This document shows positions 14,670 through 22,100 of a stretch of 33,092 nt of DNA, piece after piece. Location of the stretch: NCBI GenBank assembly GCA_015296065.1, contig DVDU01000253.1, positions 1 through 33,092 of the forward strand. The letters run 5' to 3'. Source of the stretch: Oscillatoriaceae cyanobacterium M33_DOE_052. Lineage in GTDB: Bacteria > Cyanobacteriota > Cyanobacteriia > Cyanobacteriales > Laspinemataceae. The translations under genes and the position numbers were made by a program. A model generated the notes under the pieces. The model worked only from the letters and a program-made list of their open reading frames with translations, did not search any database and had not been told where the DNA came from. The stretch's first letter is position 1; the number at the start of each line of letters is the position of its first letter.

Positions 14670-16085
14670 CTACCGCTCCCGCAATTTTAACAGGATTTGC
14701 GCATGATACTCGCGGGTAATGGGATAAAAGTAGGCGAGAATTAAACCGAGGATTAAAAATCCTGTGGGTAGGGGGCCAATGGCAATTCTAATCGCTAATA
14801 AAGCTGATTCCGGTTGTTGGGGGAGGGGGTCGCCGGGAACTCGTTGCACAAATCCGGCAAACTCTAGGGCAACTCCCACTAAAAACAGCCCGACGGCTAA
14901 CCCAATTTTCTGCAATAATACCATAAAAGCGTAGAAAATACCTTCCCGCCGCTGGCCGGTGTTCAGCTCATCTAAATCGATAGTATCAGGCACCATTGAC
15001 CAGGGCACAAGGTAGGCGGTGGCGACACCAAAACCGGCCATAATCGCTAAAATATACATGAGGGGTACTTGGTCTGGTTGCAGCAGGAATAAACCGGCTT
15101 GGGCGATAATCCACAGGCTCATACCCATAAAGTAAACGGCTTTTTTGCCAACCCGTTTACTAACGGCACTCCAGAGAAAAAGGGCGGGTAAGGCGGTTCC
15201 TTGGACGGCAATAGCTACTTGAGGATAGCTGTTTTCTGGCAGTCCCATATAGTTAACGGCAAAGTATGGGATAATCGAAGCAGTGATTTGCAGGGATAGC
15301 CAAGAACAGAGATAAATCCCAATGACGTAGAGAAAGGGACGATTGCGTAAAACAATCTGAAATTGCTCGATAAAAGATAGGTTGTCGCCGGGATGGTTGG
15401 CGTTGACGGGGTGCAGTCGCTGCATGATGGCGATGCGCTGCCGGGTGCCGAAAAAGCACCAATAAAATGGTAATATGGAAATAATGGCGCAGATGCCGCC
15501 TAAAACCAGATATTGTTGGGCGGGGTCGGTAATCTTGGCGAAGATAATTTGTGCTAAGATGAGGGAGCCGATACTACCGCCAATGGAGAAGGCAAAGCGA
15601 AAGCTGTTGAGGCTGGTTCGCTCATTATAATCTTGGGTTAGTTCGGGAGTGAGGGCGGAATAGGGTAAATTAACACAGGTGTAAACCGTGTTAAACAGCA
15701 GGGCGATAATGGCATAATAGCCGAATAACACCCACTGAGTGAAGGGGGGAACTATCCAGTATAAAAAGAAAATGATGCCAAAGGGAACTGCCCCAAAAAT
15801 TATCCAGGGATAGCGGCGTCCCCACCGCGATCGGGTATTATCGCTGAGCCAACCGATAATCGGGTCATTGATAGCATCCCAGATTTTGCCAATCATCAAC
15901 ACGCTGCCCGCCAAACCCGCTGGCAAACCGGCGACGTTGGTAAAGAAAAACAGCAGAAAAAATACGCTAAGATTAGCCGTGATGGCGGTGCCCAAGTCCC
16001 CGGCTCCGAACGCCAGTTTGGTGGCGAAGTTCAGGGGGGGAACAATGATGGCCTCTGGCGGAGTCTGATTAGGAGATTCATTCAT
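14670..16085 (-). CDS. MFS transporter, GPH (glycoside-pentoside-hexuronide):cation symporter family
   Basis: A 471-residue integral membrane protein with about twelve hydrophobic segments. The N-terminal motifs KLAFGAGDLGTAITANL and KIWDAINDPIIGWLSDNTRS, followed by RWGRRYPWI, are diagnostic of MelB/GPH symporters; the paired Asp residues near DAINDP are the usual cation site. A second family signature, VPWSMVPDTIDLDE, lies at about 365-380. It probably imports or exports a sugar or glycoside with Na+ or H+; the substrate is unknown. The frame is open to 16142, but the extra N-terminus overlaps a GTAGGGTGGGCA repeat, so the ATG at 16085 (MNESPNQTPPEA) is chosen. No Shine-Dalgarno is visible. 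Confidence 0.88.
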   Translation of the reverse strand: MNESPNQTPPEAIIVPPLNFATKLAFGAGDLGTAITANLSVFFLLFFFTNVAGLPAGLAGSVLMIGKIWDAINDPIIGWLSDNTRSRWGRRYPWIIFGAVPFGIIFFLYWIVPPFTQWVLFGYYAIIALLFNTVYTCVNLPYSALTPELTQDYNERTSLNSFRFAFSIGGSIGSLILAQIIFAKITDPAQQYLVLGGICAIISILPFYWCFFGTRQRIAIMQRLHPVNANHPGDNLSFIEQFQIVLRNRPFLYVIGIYLCSWLSLQITASIIPYFAVNYMGLPENSYPQVAIAVQGTALPALFLWSAVSKRVGKKAVYFMGMSLWIIAQAGLFLLQPDQVPLMYILAIMAGFGVATAYLVPWSMVPDTIDLDELNTGQRREGIFYAFMVLLQKIGLAVGLFLVGVALEFAGFVQRVPGDPLPQQPESALLAIRIAIGPLPTGFLILGLILAYFYPITREYHAQILLKLRER

Positions 16086-16122
16086 GGTATTTTGGTTATG
16101 GATGGAAAAAATTATCGAACCC

Positions 16123-16193
16123 GTAGGGTGGGCAGGGCTCAAAATACAGTTTCCTGATTGATAATAGATTTATCACAGGCAATGCCCACCGCA
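16123..16193. repeat. degraded inverted repeat, GTAGGGTGGGCA family
   Basis: GTAGGGTGGGCA at 16123-16134 pairs with TGCCCACC at 16183-16190, followed by GCAC where CTAC is expected. It lies between the divergent symporter and phosphoribosyltransferase genes. Confidence 0.6.
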
Positions 16194-16285
16194 CAGATTT
16201 ATAGCTCTGATTTATAATAGATGTTTCAATCCCAGCAACGGGATTGATGGGATAACTCTATTGTGATATTGATGGGGATTGACCG

Positions 16286-16813
16286 ATGCCAGACATTTAC
16301 ACCTCTTGGCCAGAGTACCACGAAAAAATCGAGAAGCTGGCGGCGCAAATTTATCATTCCGGGTGGGAGTTTAACCAGATTGTCTGTTTGGCTCGGGGTG
16401 GACTGCGGGTGGGGGATTTGCTGTCGCGGATTTATGACCTACCTTTGGCAATTTTGGCGGTGTCGTCTTATGGCGGTTCGGGATTCACTGTGCGGGGTAA
16501 GATTACTTTAGCATCCCATTTGACGATGACGGCGGCGCGGTTGGGGAGTCGGGTGTTGCTGGTGGACGATTTGGTGGACTCGGGGGTTTCCCTGGTGGAG
16601 GCGACTAAGTGGCTGCAAAACCGTTATGGTGATGATATTGAGGAATTGCGCACGGCGGTTTTGTGGTATAAGGCTTGTTCAAGGGTGCAACCGGATTACT
16701 ATGTGGATTTTCTGGCGGATAATCCGTGGATTCATCAGCCATTTGAGCGGTATGAGCAATTGAGTCCGGAACAGTTGGCGGCGGTGTATGAGCCGGTGCG
16801 TCTAAAATCATAA
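16286..16813 (+). CDS. phosphoribosyltransferase (type I PRTase fold)
   Basis: A 175-residue cytosolic protein with the type I PRTase layout: a first strand IVCLARGGLRVGDLL at about 32-46 and the PRPP-binding loop RVLLVDDLVDSGVSL at about 89-103. Such enzymes transfer a base to PRPP, most often in purine salvage (xanthine/guanine type); some members are regulatory. The base specificity cannot be read here. A C-terminal WIHQPFERYEQL stretch resembles the Gpt-like group, which has an aromatic residue near the base pocket. The ATG at 16286 is chosen; GGGG lies about ten bases upstream. It is followed after 27 bp by the M15 peptidase gene on the same strand. Confidence 0.85.
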   Translation: MPDIYTSWPEYHEKIEKLAAQIYHSGWEFNQIVCLARGGLRVGDLLSRIYDLPLAILAVSSYGGSGFTVRGKITLASHLTMTAARLGSRVLLVDDLVDSGVSLVEATKWLQNRYGDDIEELRTAVLWYKACSRVQPDYYVDFLADNPWIHQPFERYEQLSPEQLAAVYEPVRLKS

Positions 16814-16840
16814 ATAAATGATTGATGTTGAGCTGCAGGA

Positions 16841-17764
16841 GTGAGTCCCTTGGATAAGGCTGGTTTGTCGGAAAAACCGTCTAGTCGGTTGAGCAGGATG
16901 GGAGGGGATATCCCGGAAGCGGTGCGGGATGTGGCACCTGGTAAGGTGGGTAGGGGCAATTCCTCCGTGGTTGCGTCCTCCAAGATGATGGGTATGATTG
17001 GGGGGTTGGTGGGAGTGGGGGCGATCGCTCTCGGTTCTGGGGTGTGGCTGGCTTCTCAACCTCCCCAAGTAGCGGTGACGGGGGAACCGACGGTGACGCC
17101 ATCTCCGGCAAATTCTACCCCCACGGCGGCTCCGACGGCGACTCCGGTAGAGAATGCGATCGCCGAAGCGTCTTTGCTGGGACACTTGCCTTATGATGAG
17201 GCTCCACCGGAAGAGCTGCAAGCAGTCAGCGGTGGGATTATGATGCGCCAAAAAGCGGCGGAGGCTTTTTTGCAAATGCAGGAAGCGGCTAGAGCAGAAG
17301 GGGTTAATTTAGCGCTGATTTCGGGATTTAGAAATCAAAAAGACCAAGAGCATTTGTTTTTTGATGTGAAAGCCGAACGGGCACAGGTGGCGACCCAAAG
17401 GGCGGAAGTGAGCGCGCCTCCGGGGTATAGTGAACATCACACGGGTTATGCGATGGATGTGGGGGATGGGGATGTGCCCGCTACCGATTTGAGTGTGGAT
17501 TTTGAAAATACGCGGGCTTTTAAATGGATGCAGGCAAATGCAGCTCGTTATAGTTTTGAGTTGTCTTTTCCTAAGAATAATCCCCAAGGTGTGAGTTATG
17601 AGCCCTGGCATTGGCGATTTGTGGGCGATCGGCATAGTCTCGAAACCTTCTACAAAGCCCGCACCTTCAAACGATCGCCCAGCCAACCAGTTTCTGAGCC
17701 GGTTTCTAACCCCAATTCAGTGTTACCACCCAACCCATCACCAAACCCGCAACCCAACCCATGA
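16841..17764 (+). CDS. M15 family D-alanyl-D-alanine carboxypeptidase (VanY-like), membrane-anchored
   Basis: A protein of about 307 residues. A single hydrophobic segment at 49-71 anchors it, a Thr/Pro-rich linker spans about 78-105, and a periplasmic VanY/M15 zinc peptidase covers about 115-270. Catalytic elements are visible: SGFRNQKDQ (161-169), SEHHTGYAMDVGD with His199 and Asp206 as zinc ligands, and EPWHWRF with His257. It should trim the terminal D-Ala of peptidoglycan stem peptides. The Pro/Asn-rich tail runs into the next gene by 4 bp. The start is uncertain: GTG at 16841 has its GGAG directly against it, while a TTG at 16850 has GGAG eight bases away. Confidence 0.87.
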   Translation: MSPLDKAGLSEKPSSRLSRMGGDIPEAVRDVAPGKVGRGNSSVVASSKMMGMIGGLVGVGAIALGSGVWLASQPPQVAVTGEPTVTPSPANSTPTAAPTATPVENAIAEASLLGHLPYDEAPPEELQAVSGGIMMRQKAAEAFLQMQEAARAEGVNLALISGFRNQKDQEHLFFDVKAERAQVATQRAEVSAPPGYSEHHTGYAMDVGDGDVPATDLSVDFENTRAFKWMQANAARYSFELSFPKNNPQGVSYEPWHWRFVGDRHSLETFYKARTFKRSPSQPVSEPVSNPNSVLPPNPSPNPQPNP

Positions 17765-18438
17765 ATCAAACCTCTCTCAACCTCATCGCCATCACGGTTT
17801 TTGCTATCACCCTTTCTGCCCTAGTTGGTCCAGCATTTAATTTACCACCCACCGTCCCCGCCGGTATCACCTTTATCCTATTGGGACTCGCCACCGCCGA
17901 TACCCTCGCATGGCAAAATCAAGGCATCACCTTACTCCTTGACTGGTTCGCCCAGAAATCACCCGAACAGCAAAAACGCATCCTCCACCATGAAGCAGGG
18001 CACTTTTTTGTGGCCTACAAACTAGGAATTCCCATCACTGGTTATGCTCTCAATGCTTGGGAAGCCTTTAAACAAGGTCAATCTGCCCGAGGTGGCGTGC
18101 GGTTTGACGATACGGAATTAGCCGCCGAACTGCAACAGGGAAAAATCAGCCAACAACTTTTAGACAGATATTGTACTATGTGGATGGGAGGTATTGCCGC
18201 CGAAATGTTAGTTTATAATGATACGGAAGGTGGCGCCGAAGACCGACAGAAACTCCGAGGCGTTTTAAGCCCTATTTTGCGCAATCCTCAGCAAGTAGAA
18301 ACCAAAGAGCGCTGGGCTTATTTACAGGCCAGGAGTTTGATAGAAAATAATCAAAACTCATATGAATGTTTAATGGCATCAATGGCCAAAAGAGCCCCTA
18401 TAGATGAATGTTACGCGGCGATAGAACGTGAGGTTTGA
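17761..18438 (+). CDS. M41-like (FtsH peptidase) membrane metalloprotease lacking the AAA domain
   Basis: A 225-residue protein with two hydrophobic segments at about 8-27 and 33-50, then an isolated FtsH-type peptidase domain. HEAGH at 77-81 is the zinc site, and Asp161 in GGAEDRQKL is placed as the third ligand, so the site looks complete. There is no Walker A/B ATPase, which FtsH needs for unfolding, and at 225 residues it is far shorter than FtsH (about 600). Such AAA-less M41 proteins are recurrent in cyanobacteria; their substrates are not known to me. The ATG overlaps the TGA of the M15 gene by four bases, so translation is coupled, which suggests a joint envelope role. Confidence 0.82.
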   Translation: MNQTSLNLIAITVFAITLSALVGPAFNLPPTVPAGITFILLGLATADTLAWQNQGITLLLDWFAQKSPEQQKRILHHEAGHFFVAYKLGIPITGYALNAWEAFKQGQSARGGVRFDDTELAAELQQGKISQQLLDRYCTMWMGGIAAEMLVYNDTEGGAEDRQKLRGVLSPILRNPQQVETKERWAYLQARSLIENNQNSYECLMASMAKRAPIDECYAAIEREV

Positions 18439-18441
18439 ATC

Positions 18442-18513
18442 CAGAAACCGGGTTTCTGCCCAAGATTTTGTTTTGGCAAGCAACCAAGATTTGATGAAGA
18501 AACCCGGTTTCTG
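18442..18513. repeat. inverted repeat, AGAAACCGGGTTTCT family, copy 2
   Basis: CAGAAACCGGGTTTCTG (18442-18458) and AGAAACCCGGTTTCTG (18498-18513) flank 39 bp. The element separates the convergent M41 and Uma2 genes and may serve as their shared terminator. Confidence 0.85.
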
Positions 18514-18525
18514 TAACTTTCCCAT

Positions 18526-19224
18526 CTAAGCAGATATCCTCTGGACAAATTCCCCATGTTCCGGGCGATTAATCCCCAACTGCACCGCCGCCAAAACCGC
18601 CCCTAAATTCCCCTGGAGTAAAGCCGGTACATCTAACCATAAACCGGGAAACACCACACTGCGAATAATTCCTTGCTCGTCCGGTTCCATCTGGATATAT
18701 TCCCCCTCTGATAAGCGGAACCACAAGAGGCGATTTTCATACATTTCCCACACAATATATTCTAGCACGCCATTGCGACGGTAAGCATTTTTTTTCTGAT
18801 GTAAATCATAAGCAGCCGTGCTGGCGGCAATTTCGGCAATTAATTCTGGTGCCCCTTCAATATAATCATCATTACTGATAGAAGAACTGCCCCCCTTGTC
18901 CAAGCGTAACACGGCATCTGGTTGCGGTTCATTATCCAAATCTAGCCGCACTGTGGGATTATCACCCGCTTCTACTCCGGAAGTACCTGCACAGTAAACC
19001 CCCAACCAAGTATTAAACAGCAAGTGGGGTTTAGCATGGCTGCGAAAACGTAAAGGAGACGGCATATAAACAACTCCTTCGATAAGTTCAGCTTTTTTCA
19101 CATGGGGCATGGCGTGATATCTGCGCTCGAATTCATACCGGTTTAAAAAATCCCCATTATCCAAAGGAGGTATGTCTTTGGGCGTCCCTGGCAATTGATG
19201 GGTTAATGATTCAGCTAATGTCAT
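18526..19224 (-). CDS. Uma2 family endonuclease-like protein (DUF820)
   Basis: A 232-residue protein of the PD-(D/E)XK-like Uma2 family, greatly expanded in cyanobacteria. The pattern is complete: KAELIEGVVYMPSP with Glu49, PQPDAVLRLD with Asp103, PELIAEI with Glu131 and LHQKKNAYRRNGV with Lys144/145. Nuclease activity is predicted from the fold; the biological role of the family is not established, and transposon or repeat links have been suggested. No Shine-Dalgarno is obvious. The upstream 220 bp carry a palindromic repeat. A second, different Uma2 gene is at 28096-28698. Confidence 0.87.
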   Translation of the reverse strand: MTLAESLTHQLPGTPKDIPPLDNGDFLNRYEFERRYHAMPHVKKAELIEGVVYMPSPLRFRSHAKPHLLFNTWLGVYCAGTSGVEAGDNPTVRLDLDNEPQPDAVLRLDKGGSSSISNDDYIEGAPELIAEIAASTAAYDLHQKKNAYRRNGVLEYIVWEMYENRLLWFRLSEGEYIQMEPDEQGIIRSVVFPGLWLDVPALLQGNLGAVLAAVQLGINRPEHGEFVQRISA

Positions 19225-19327
19225 AAGATTTGTTTTTATGGTGGTTGAGTTATATTATAACAAAAACAATTCGTTAACGTATCGTTTTCATACAGGGTTG
19301 AATTACGGGTTTTTCACCCACGGGGCA

Positions 19328-19430
19328 GGGCACGGCGTGATTAAGATATGGGTTAAACGAGAAATCTTAATGATGCCGTGCCCCTACGGATGATAATTTG
19401 AGTGAATGGGCACGGCGTGATTAAGATATG
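19328..19430. repeat. GGGCACGGCGT palindromic element plus a half copy
   Basis: Positions 19328-19383 form a nested palindrome: GGGCACGGCGT with ATGCCGTGCCC outside and ATTAAGAT with ATCTTAAT inside. Positions 19408-19430 repeat only the left arm. Two more elements are at 31947-32004 and 32061-32121. Confidence 0.88.
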
Positions 19431-19445
19431 TGGGTCAATGTGTCA

Positions 19446-20516
19446 TCAGGAAATTGCTGGTTGTAATTGACAGAGCATGAGACCAAACCACTGATTTGGG
19501 TCTGTCCAGATGCGCACGGTAGCTAAGCCGTGAGATTGCCATAAATAATCGCTCATTTCCTGTAAATCAAATTTGCGGGAGATTTCGGTCATCATGGTTT
19601 CTCCCTCTTGAAATTCTACGGTTAAATTGAGGGATTTTAGGGTGACGGTGCAGCTCTCTAAACATCGTAGGTGCATTTCAATCTGGCGCTGTTCTAAGTT
19701 GTAAAATGATACATGGGCAAATTTATTTAAATCAAAGTTGCCGTTAAAGCGCCAGTTGAGATGCTGTAAGCAGTTGAGATTGAAGGCGGCTGTTACCCCT
19801 TGGGCATCATTATAAGCTGGTTCGAGAATTTCGGTGGGTTTGTGTAAATCTATGCCGAGGAGAAAATATTCAGTGGGATGGAGGGCGTTGGTGATTTCTG
19901 AGAAAAATATATCGCATTCGGCGGGATTTAAATTGCCCAAGCTGCTGCCCAAAAAGCAAATCATCCTTTCTGATAGCTGTGGGGGTGGGAGTTGGGCGAG
20001 TGCCTGTTCATAAGTCCCCACCAAACCGTAAATTGAGAGGGTGGGATAATCGGCGAGGAGTTGTTTAGCGCTGGCTTCGAGCATCCCGCCGCTCACGTCA
20101 ATGGGGAGGTAGCGCAGAGGCAAACCTTGGGCCATGCGAGCATCTAAAAGGATGCGGGTTTTGGTGGAGCTACCGCTACCTAATTCGACGATTTCGCAAT
20201 CTCCAGTTATTTGGGCGATTTCACCGGCACAATCACGCAAAATCGATGCTTCGGTGCGGGTAGGATAATATTCGGGTAAGTCGCAAATTTCCTCGAATAG
20301 GTGGGAGCCGCGATCGTCATAGAAATAATGCGGCGGTAGGGATTTGGGTGTTTGACTCAAACCAAAGATAACATCCGAGCCATCGTCATTGTCGCCGATC
20401 GCCTCGGCGTCGATTTGCCGCAACTGCTCAATCCAGAGGCGGTGGGCAGGAGAAATGTTCTGGCTGGGAGCAACAGCGGCTAAATCCGTCAGTTCAGACA
20501 GTCTTGAGAATTTCAT
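19446..20516 (-). CDS. egtD: L-histidine N(alpha)-methyltransferase, ergothioneine synthesis
   Basis: A 356-residue SAM-dependent enzyme that trimethylates histidine to hercynine, the first step of ergothioneine synthesis. Motifs include GLSQTPKSLPPHYFYDDRGS at the entrance, EEICDLPEYYPTRTEASIL, the SAM site IVELGSGSSTKT (about 108-119), LPIDVSGGML, and ICFLGSSLGNL. The C-terminal part has EISRKFDLQ and the aromatic WFGLMLC end. Length is within the family's usual 320-350 range. It is the last gene of egtC-egtB-egtD, separated from egtB by 96 bp that contain a GGGTGGG hairpin, so its expression may be partly uncoupled. Confidence 0.93.
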   Translation of the reverse strand: MKFSRLSELTDLAAVAPSQNISPAHRLWIEQLRQIDAEAIGDNDDGSDVIFGLSQTPKSLPPHYFYDDRGSHLFEEICDLPEYYPTRTEASILRDCAGEIAQITGDCEIVELGSGSSTKTRILLDARMAQGLPLRYLPIDVSGGMLEASAKQLLADYPTLSIYGLVGTYEQALAQLPPPQLSERMICFLGSSLGNLNPAECDIFFSEITNALHPTEYFLLGIDLHKPTEILEPAYNDAQGVTAAFNLNCLQHLNWRFNGNFDLNKFAHVSFYNLEQRQIEMHLRCLESCTVTLKSLNLTVEFQEGETMMTEISRKFDLQEMSDYLWQSHGLATVRIWTDPNQWFGLMLCQLQPAIS

Positions 20517-20553
20517 TAAACCTGGATGGAAAGGGCAATTTCGGGGGTCGGTT

Positions 20554-20573
20554 GGGTGGGATCGAGCCCACCC
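20554..20573. terminator. hairpin between egtB and egtD
   Basis: GGGTGGG (20554-20560) and CCCACCC (20567-20573) form a perfect 7-bp stem with a six-base loop. There is no T run in either direction, so it is more likely an attenuating or RNA-stabilising hairpin, and it belongs to the GTAGGGTGGGCA repeat family. Confidence 0.45.
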
Positions 20574-20612
20574 TACTAGATGATTATTGTCTCACTAGAT
20601 GGCAGTTGCTCC

Positions 20613-22100
20613 CTAAGAACTAGCACAGCGAAACCCGGCGAAAATTTCCCTCACCCAGGGTTGATACCAATTTCGCCAGGTGGAGCGACTGGCTGGGGGA
20701 AGGGTAGCCCAACTGCTCCCCCGCAAGACTCGATGTTGACCATCAAAATAAGTTTGGGAATATCCAGGATAAGGATATGCTTGAAATCCGCTGTAACCTT
20801 CAAACCAGGTATCTGTCCATTGCCAGACATTTCCCAAGAGGTCTTCACATCCCCAAATACTAGCTGTTTCTGGATGAGTGCCAATTGGTTGTAAACCCAA
20901 TTCTCCTTGGAGAATGCTAACGCCAGGGAGCCCAGATGGGTGCCTTGGTGACACACCGGGGGCAGTTAGAGCCGCTTTTTCCCATTCCGCTTCCGTGGGG
21001 AGGCGTTTGCCCACAAATTTGGCGTAGGCTTCGGCTTCGTAGTAGCTGACGCCACACACAGGATAGTTATCTTTGGTGGGGTCTTCTGACCAGTACAGGG
21101 GTTGACTGACGGCGGCGGTTTGTTGCCATTCCCATCCTTCTTGAGACCAATACTGGGACTGGGTATATCCGCCAGCGGCGATAAATTCTCGGTATTGGGC
21201 GCGGGTAACGGGATATTTATCGATGAAATAGGTGTGGAGGTAGCGGCGGTGAGCTGGTCGCTCGTTGTCTATGGCGGGGATGCCATCCCATCCCATCTGG
21301 AATTCTCCGGCGGGTATTTCGAGCATTTCCGGTTCTGTTTGTAGTTGGGCTTTAGCCCCTTTGGAATTTCCCCCCTCTATCCCCCAACCCCTTTCTCCCA
21401 CAAGGGGAGAAAGGGGAGCCGGAGCATTTCCCCCCTCTATCCCCCAACCCCTTTCTCCCACAAGGGGAGAAAGGGGAGCCGGAGTATTTTCCCCCTCTAT
21501 CCCCCAACCCCTTTCTCCCACAAGGGGAGAAAGGGGAGCCGGAGTATTTTCCCCCTCTATCCCCCAACCCCTTTCTCCCACAAGGGGAGAAAGGGGAGCC
21601 GGAGCATTTCCCCCCCCTCCCCCGCCTTGGGGGAGGGGGGCAGGGGGGTGAGGGGCTGCTGCTCCTATAGCTAAAACCAGGGCGATCGTCTCGGCGTGTT
21701 GGCATTCATGCTGGATGATAAAATGCCACAGGCGTTCCTGCTCTTCTATGGGGGCGATTTGCAAATAATCCCAGACTTTGACCCGGATTTTTTCTAGGTA
21801 TTGGCAAACTTCGCCTAAAGATGGGAGGTTTACTCGCAGGTATTTGGGTAAACCGGCTTGGGAAAATAATTGGTGATATTCGGGGGTGTTGGGGGCGTCA
21901 CCTTTGAGATGCTGGAGTAACCAGAGAGCTTCGGTGTAACCAATGTGACCGAGATGCCAGCCTATGGGGCTAAAATCAGGGTGGAATTGACGGCGGAAAC
22001 TGTCATCGCTGATACCTTCAAATAGTTGCAGAGTATGAGCGCGAATGGTGGTGAGACTCCCAGCAATGGTGTCTCTAGAGGTTCTGGATATTGATATCAA
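20613..22100 (-). CDS. egtB: ergothioneine biosynthesis sulfoxide synthase EgtB with an in-frame repeat insertion
   Basis: A 495-residue non-heme iron enzyme that joins hercynine to gamma-glutamylcysteine (or cysteine) and forms the sulfoxide. The N-terminal DinB-like domain, residues 1-145, carries the iron ligands His52 (HLGHIGY) and His131/His135 (HECQHAETIA). The C-terminal FGE-sulfatase domain, about 258-495, has EIPAGEFQMGWDG, PVTRAQYREFIAAGGY, KRLPTEAEWEKAA, LLGNVWQWTDTWF and VLRGSSWAT. Between them, residues 148-247 are about 100 extra residues: four copies of a 20-residue unit (APLSPLVGERGWGIEG) read from a 60-bp DNA repeat, plus a Gly-rich run. The start is TTG with GGAG eight bases upstream, inside egtC; the two genes overlap by 26 bp. 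Confidence 0.92.
   Translation of the reverse strand: MISISRTSRDTIAGSLTTIRAHTLQLFEGISDDSFRRQFHPDFSPIGWHLGHIGYTEALWLLQHLKGDAPNTPEYHQLFSQAGLPKYLRVNLPSLGEVCQYLEKIRVKVWDYLQIAPIEEQERLWHFIIQHECQHAETIALVLAIGAAAPHPPAPLPQGGGGGGNAPAPLSPLVGERGWGIEGENTPAPLSPLVGERGWGIEGENTPAPLSPLVGERGWGIEGGNAPAPLSPLVGERGWGIEGGNSKGAKAQLQTEPEMLEIPAGEFQMGWDGIPAIDNERPAHRRYLHTYFIDKYPVTRAQYREFIAAGGYTQSQYWSQEGWEWQQTAAVSQPLYWSEDPTKDNYPVCGVSYYEAEAYAKFVGKRLPTEAEWEKAALTAPGVSPRHPSGLPGVSILQGELGLQPIGTHPETASIWGCEDLLGNVWQWTDTWFEGYSGFQAYPYPGYSQTYFDGQHRVLRGSSWATLPPASRSTWRNWYQPWVREIFAGFRCASS
21367..21606. repeat. four 60-bp palindromic repeats inside egtB
   Basis: Four near-identical 60-bp units, each with CCCTCTATCCCCCAA and the hairpin CCCCTTTCTCCC/GGGGAGAAAGGGG. 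They differ only at one or two bases (GGAGCATTTC or GGAGTATTTT joints). The unit is a multiple of three, so the egtB frame is kept. The same core lies in the MITEs at 1172-1480 and 28746-28959. A different C-rich palindrome (CCTCCCCC with GGGGGAGG) follows at 21610-21650, also within egtB. Confidence 0.95.

Noticed and set aside
16223-16248. GTTTCAATCCCAGCAACGGG resembles the beginning of a cyanobacterial CRISPR repeat
   Set aside because: Only one copy exists, with no second repeat at spacer distance and no cas genes. It may be a relic, but this cannot be supported.
21265-21705. Open frames of 100-130 codons antisense or out of frame to egtB
   Set aside because: They only reflect the 60-bp repeat, which is open in several frames; the EgtB frame alone continues into recognisable domains.
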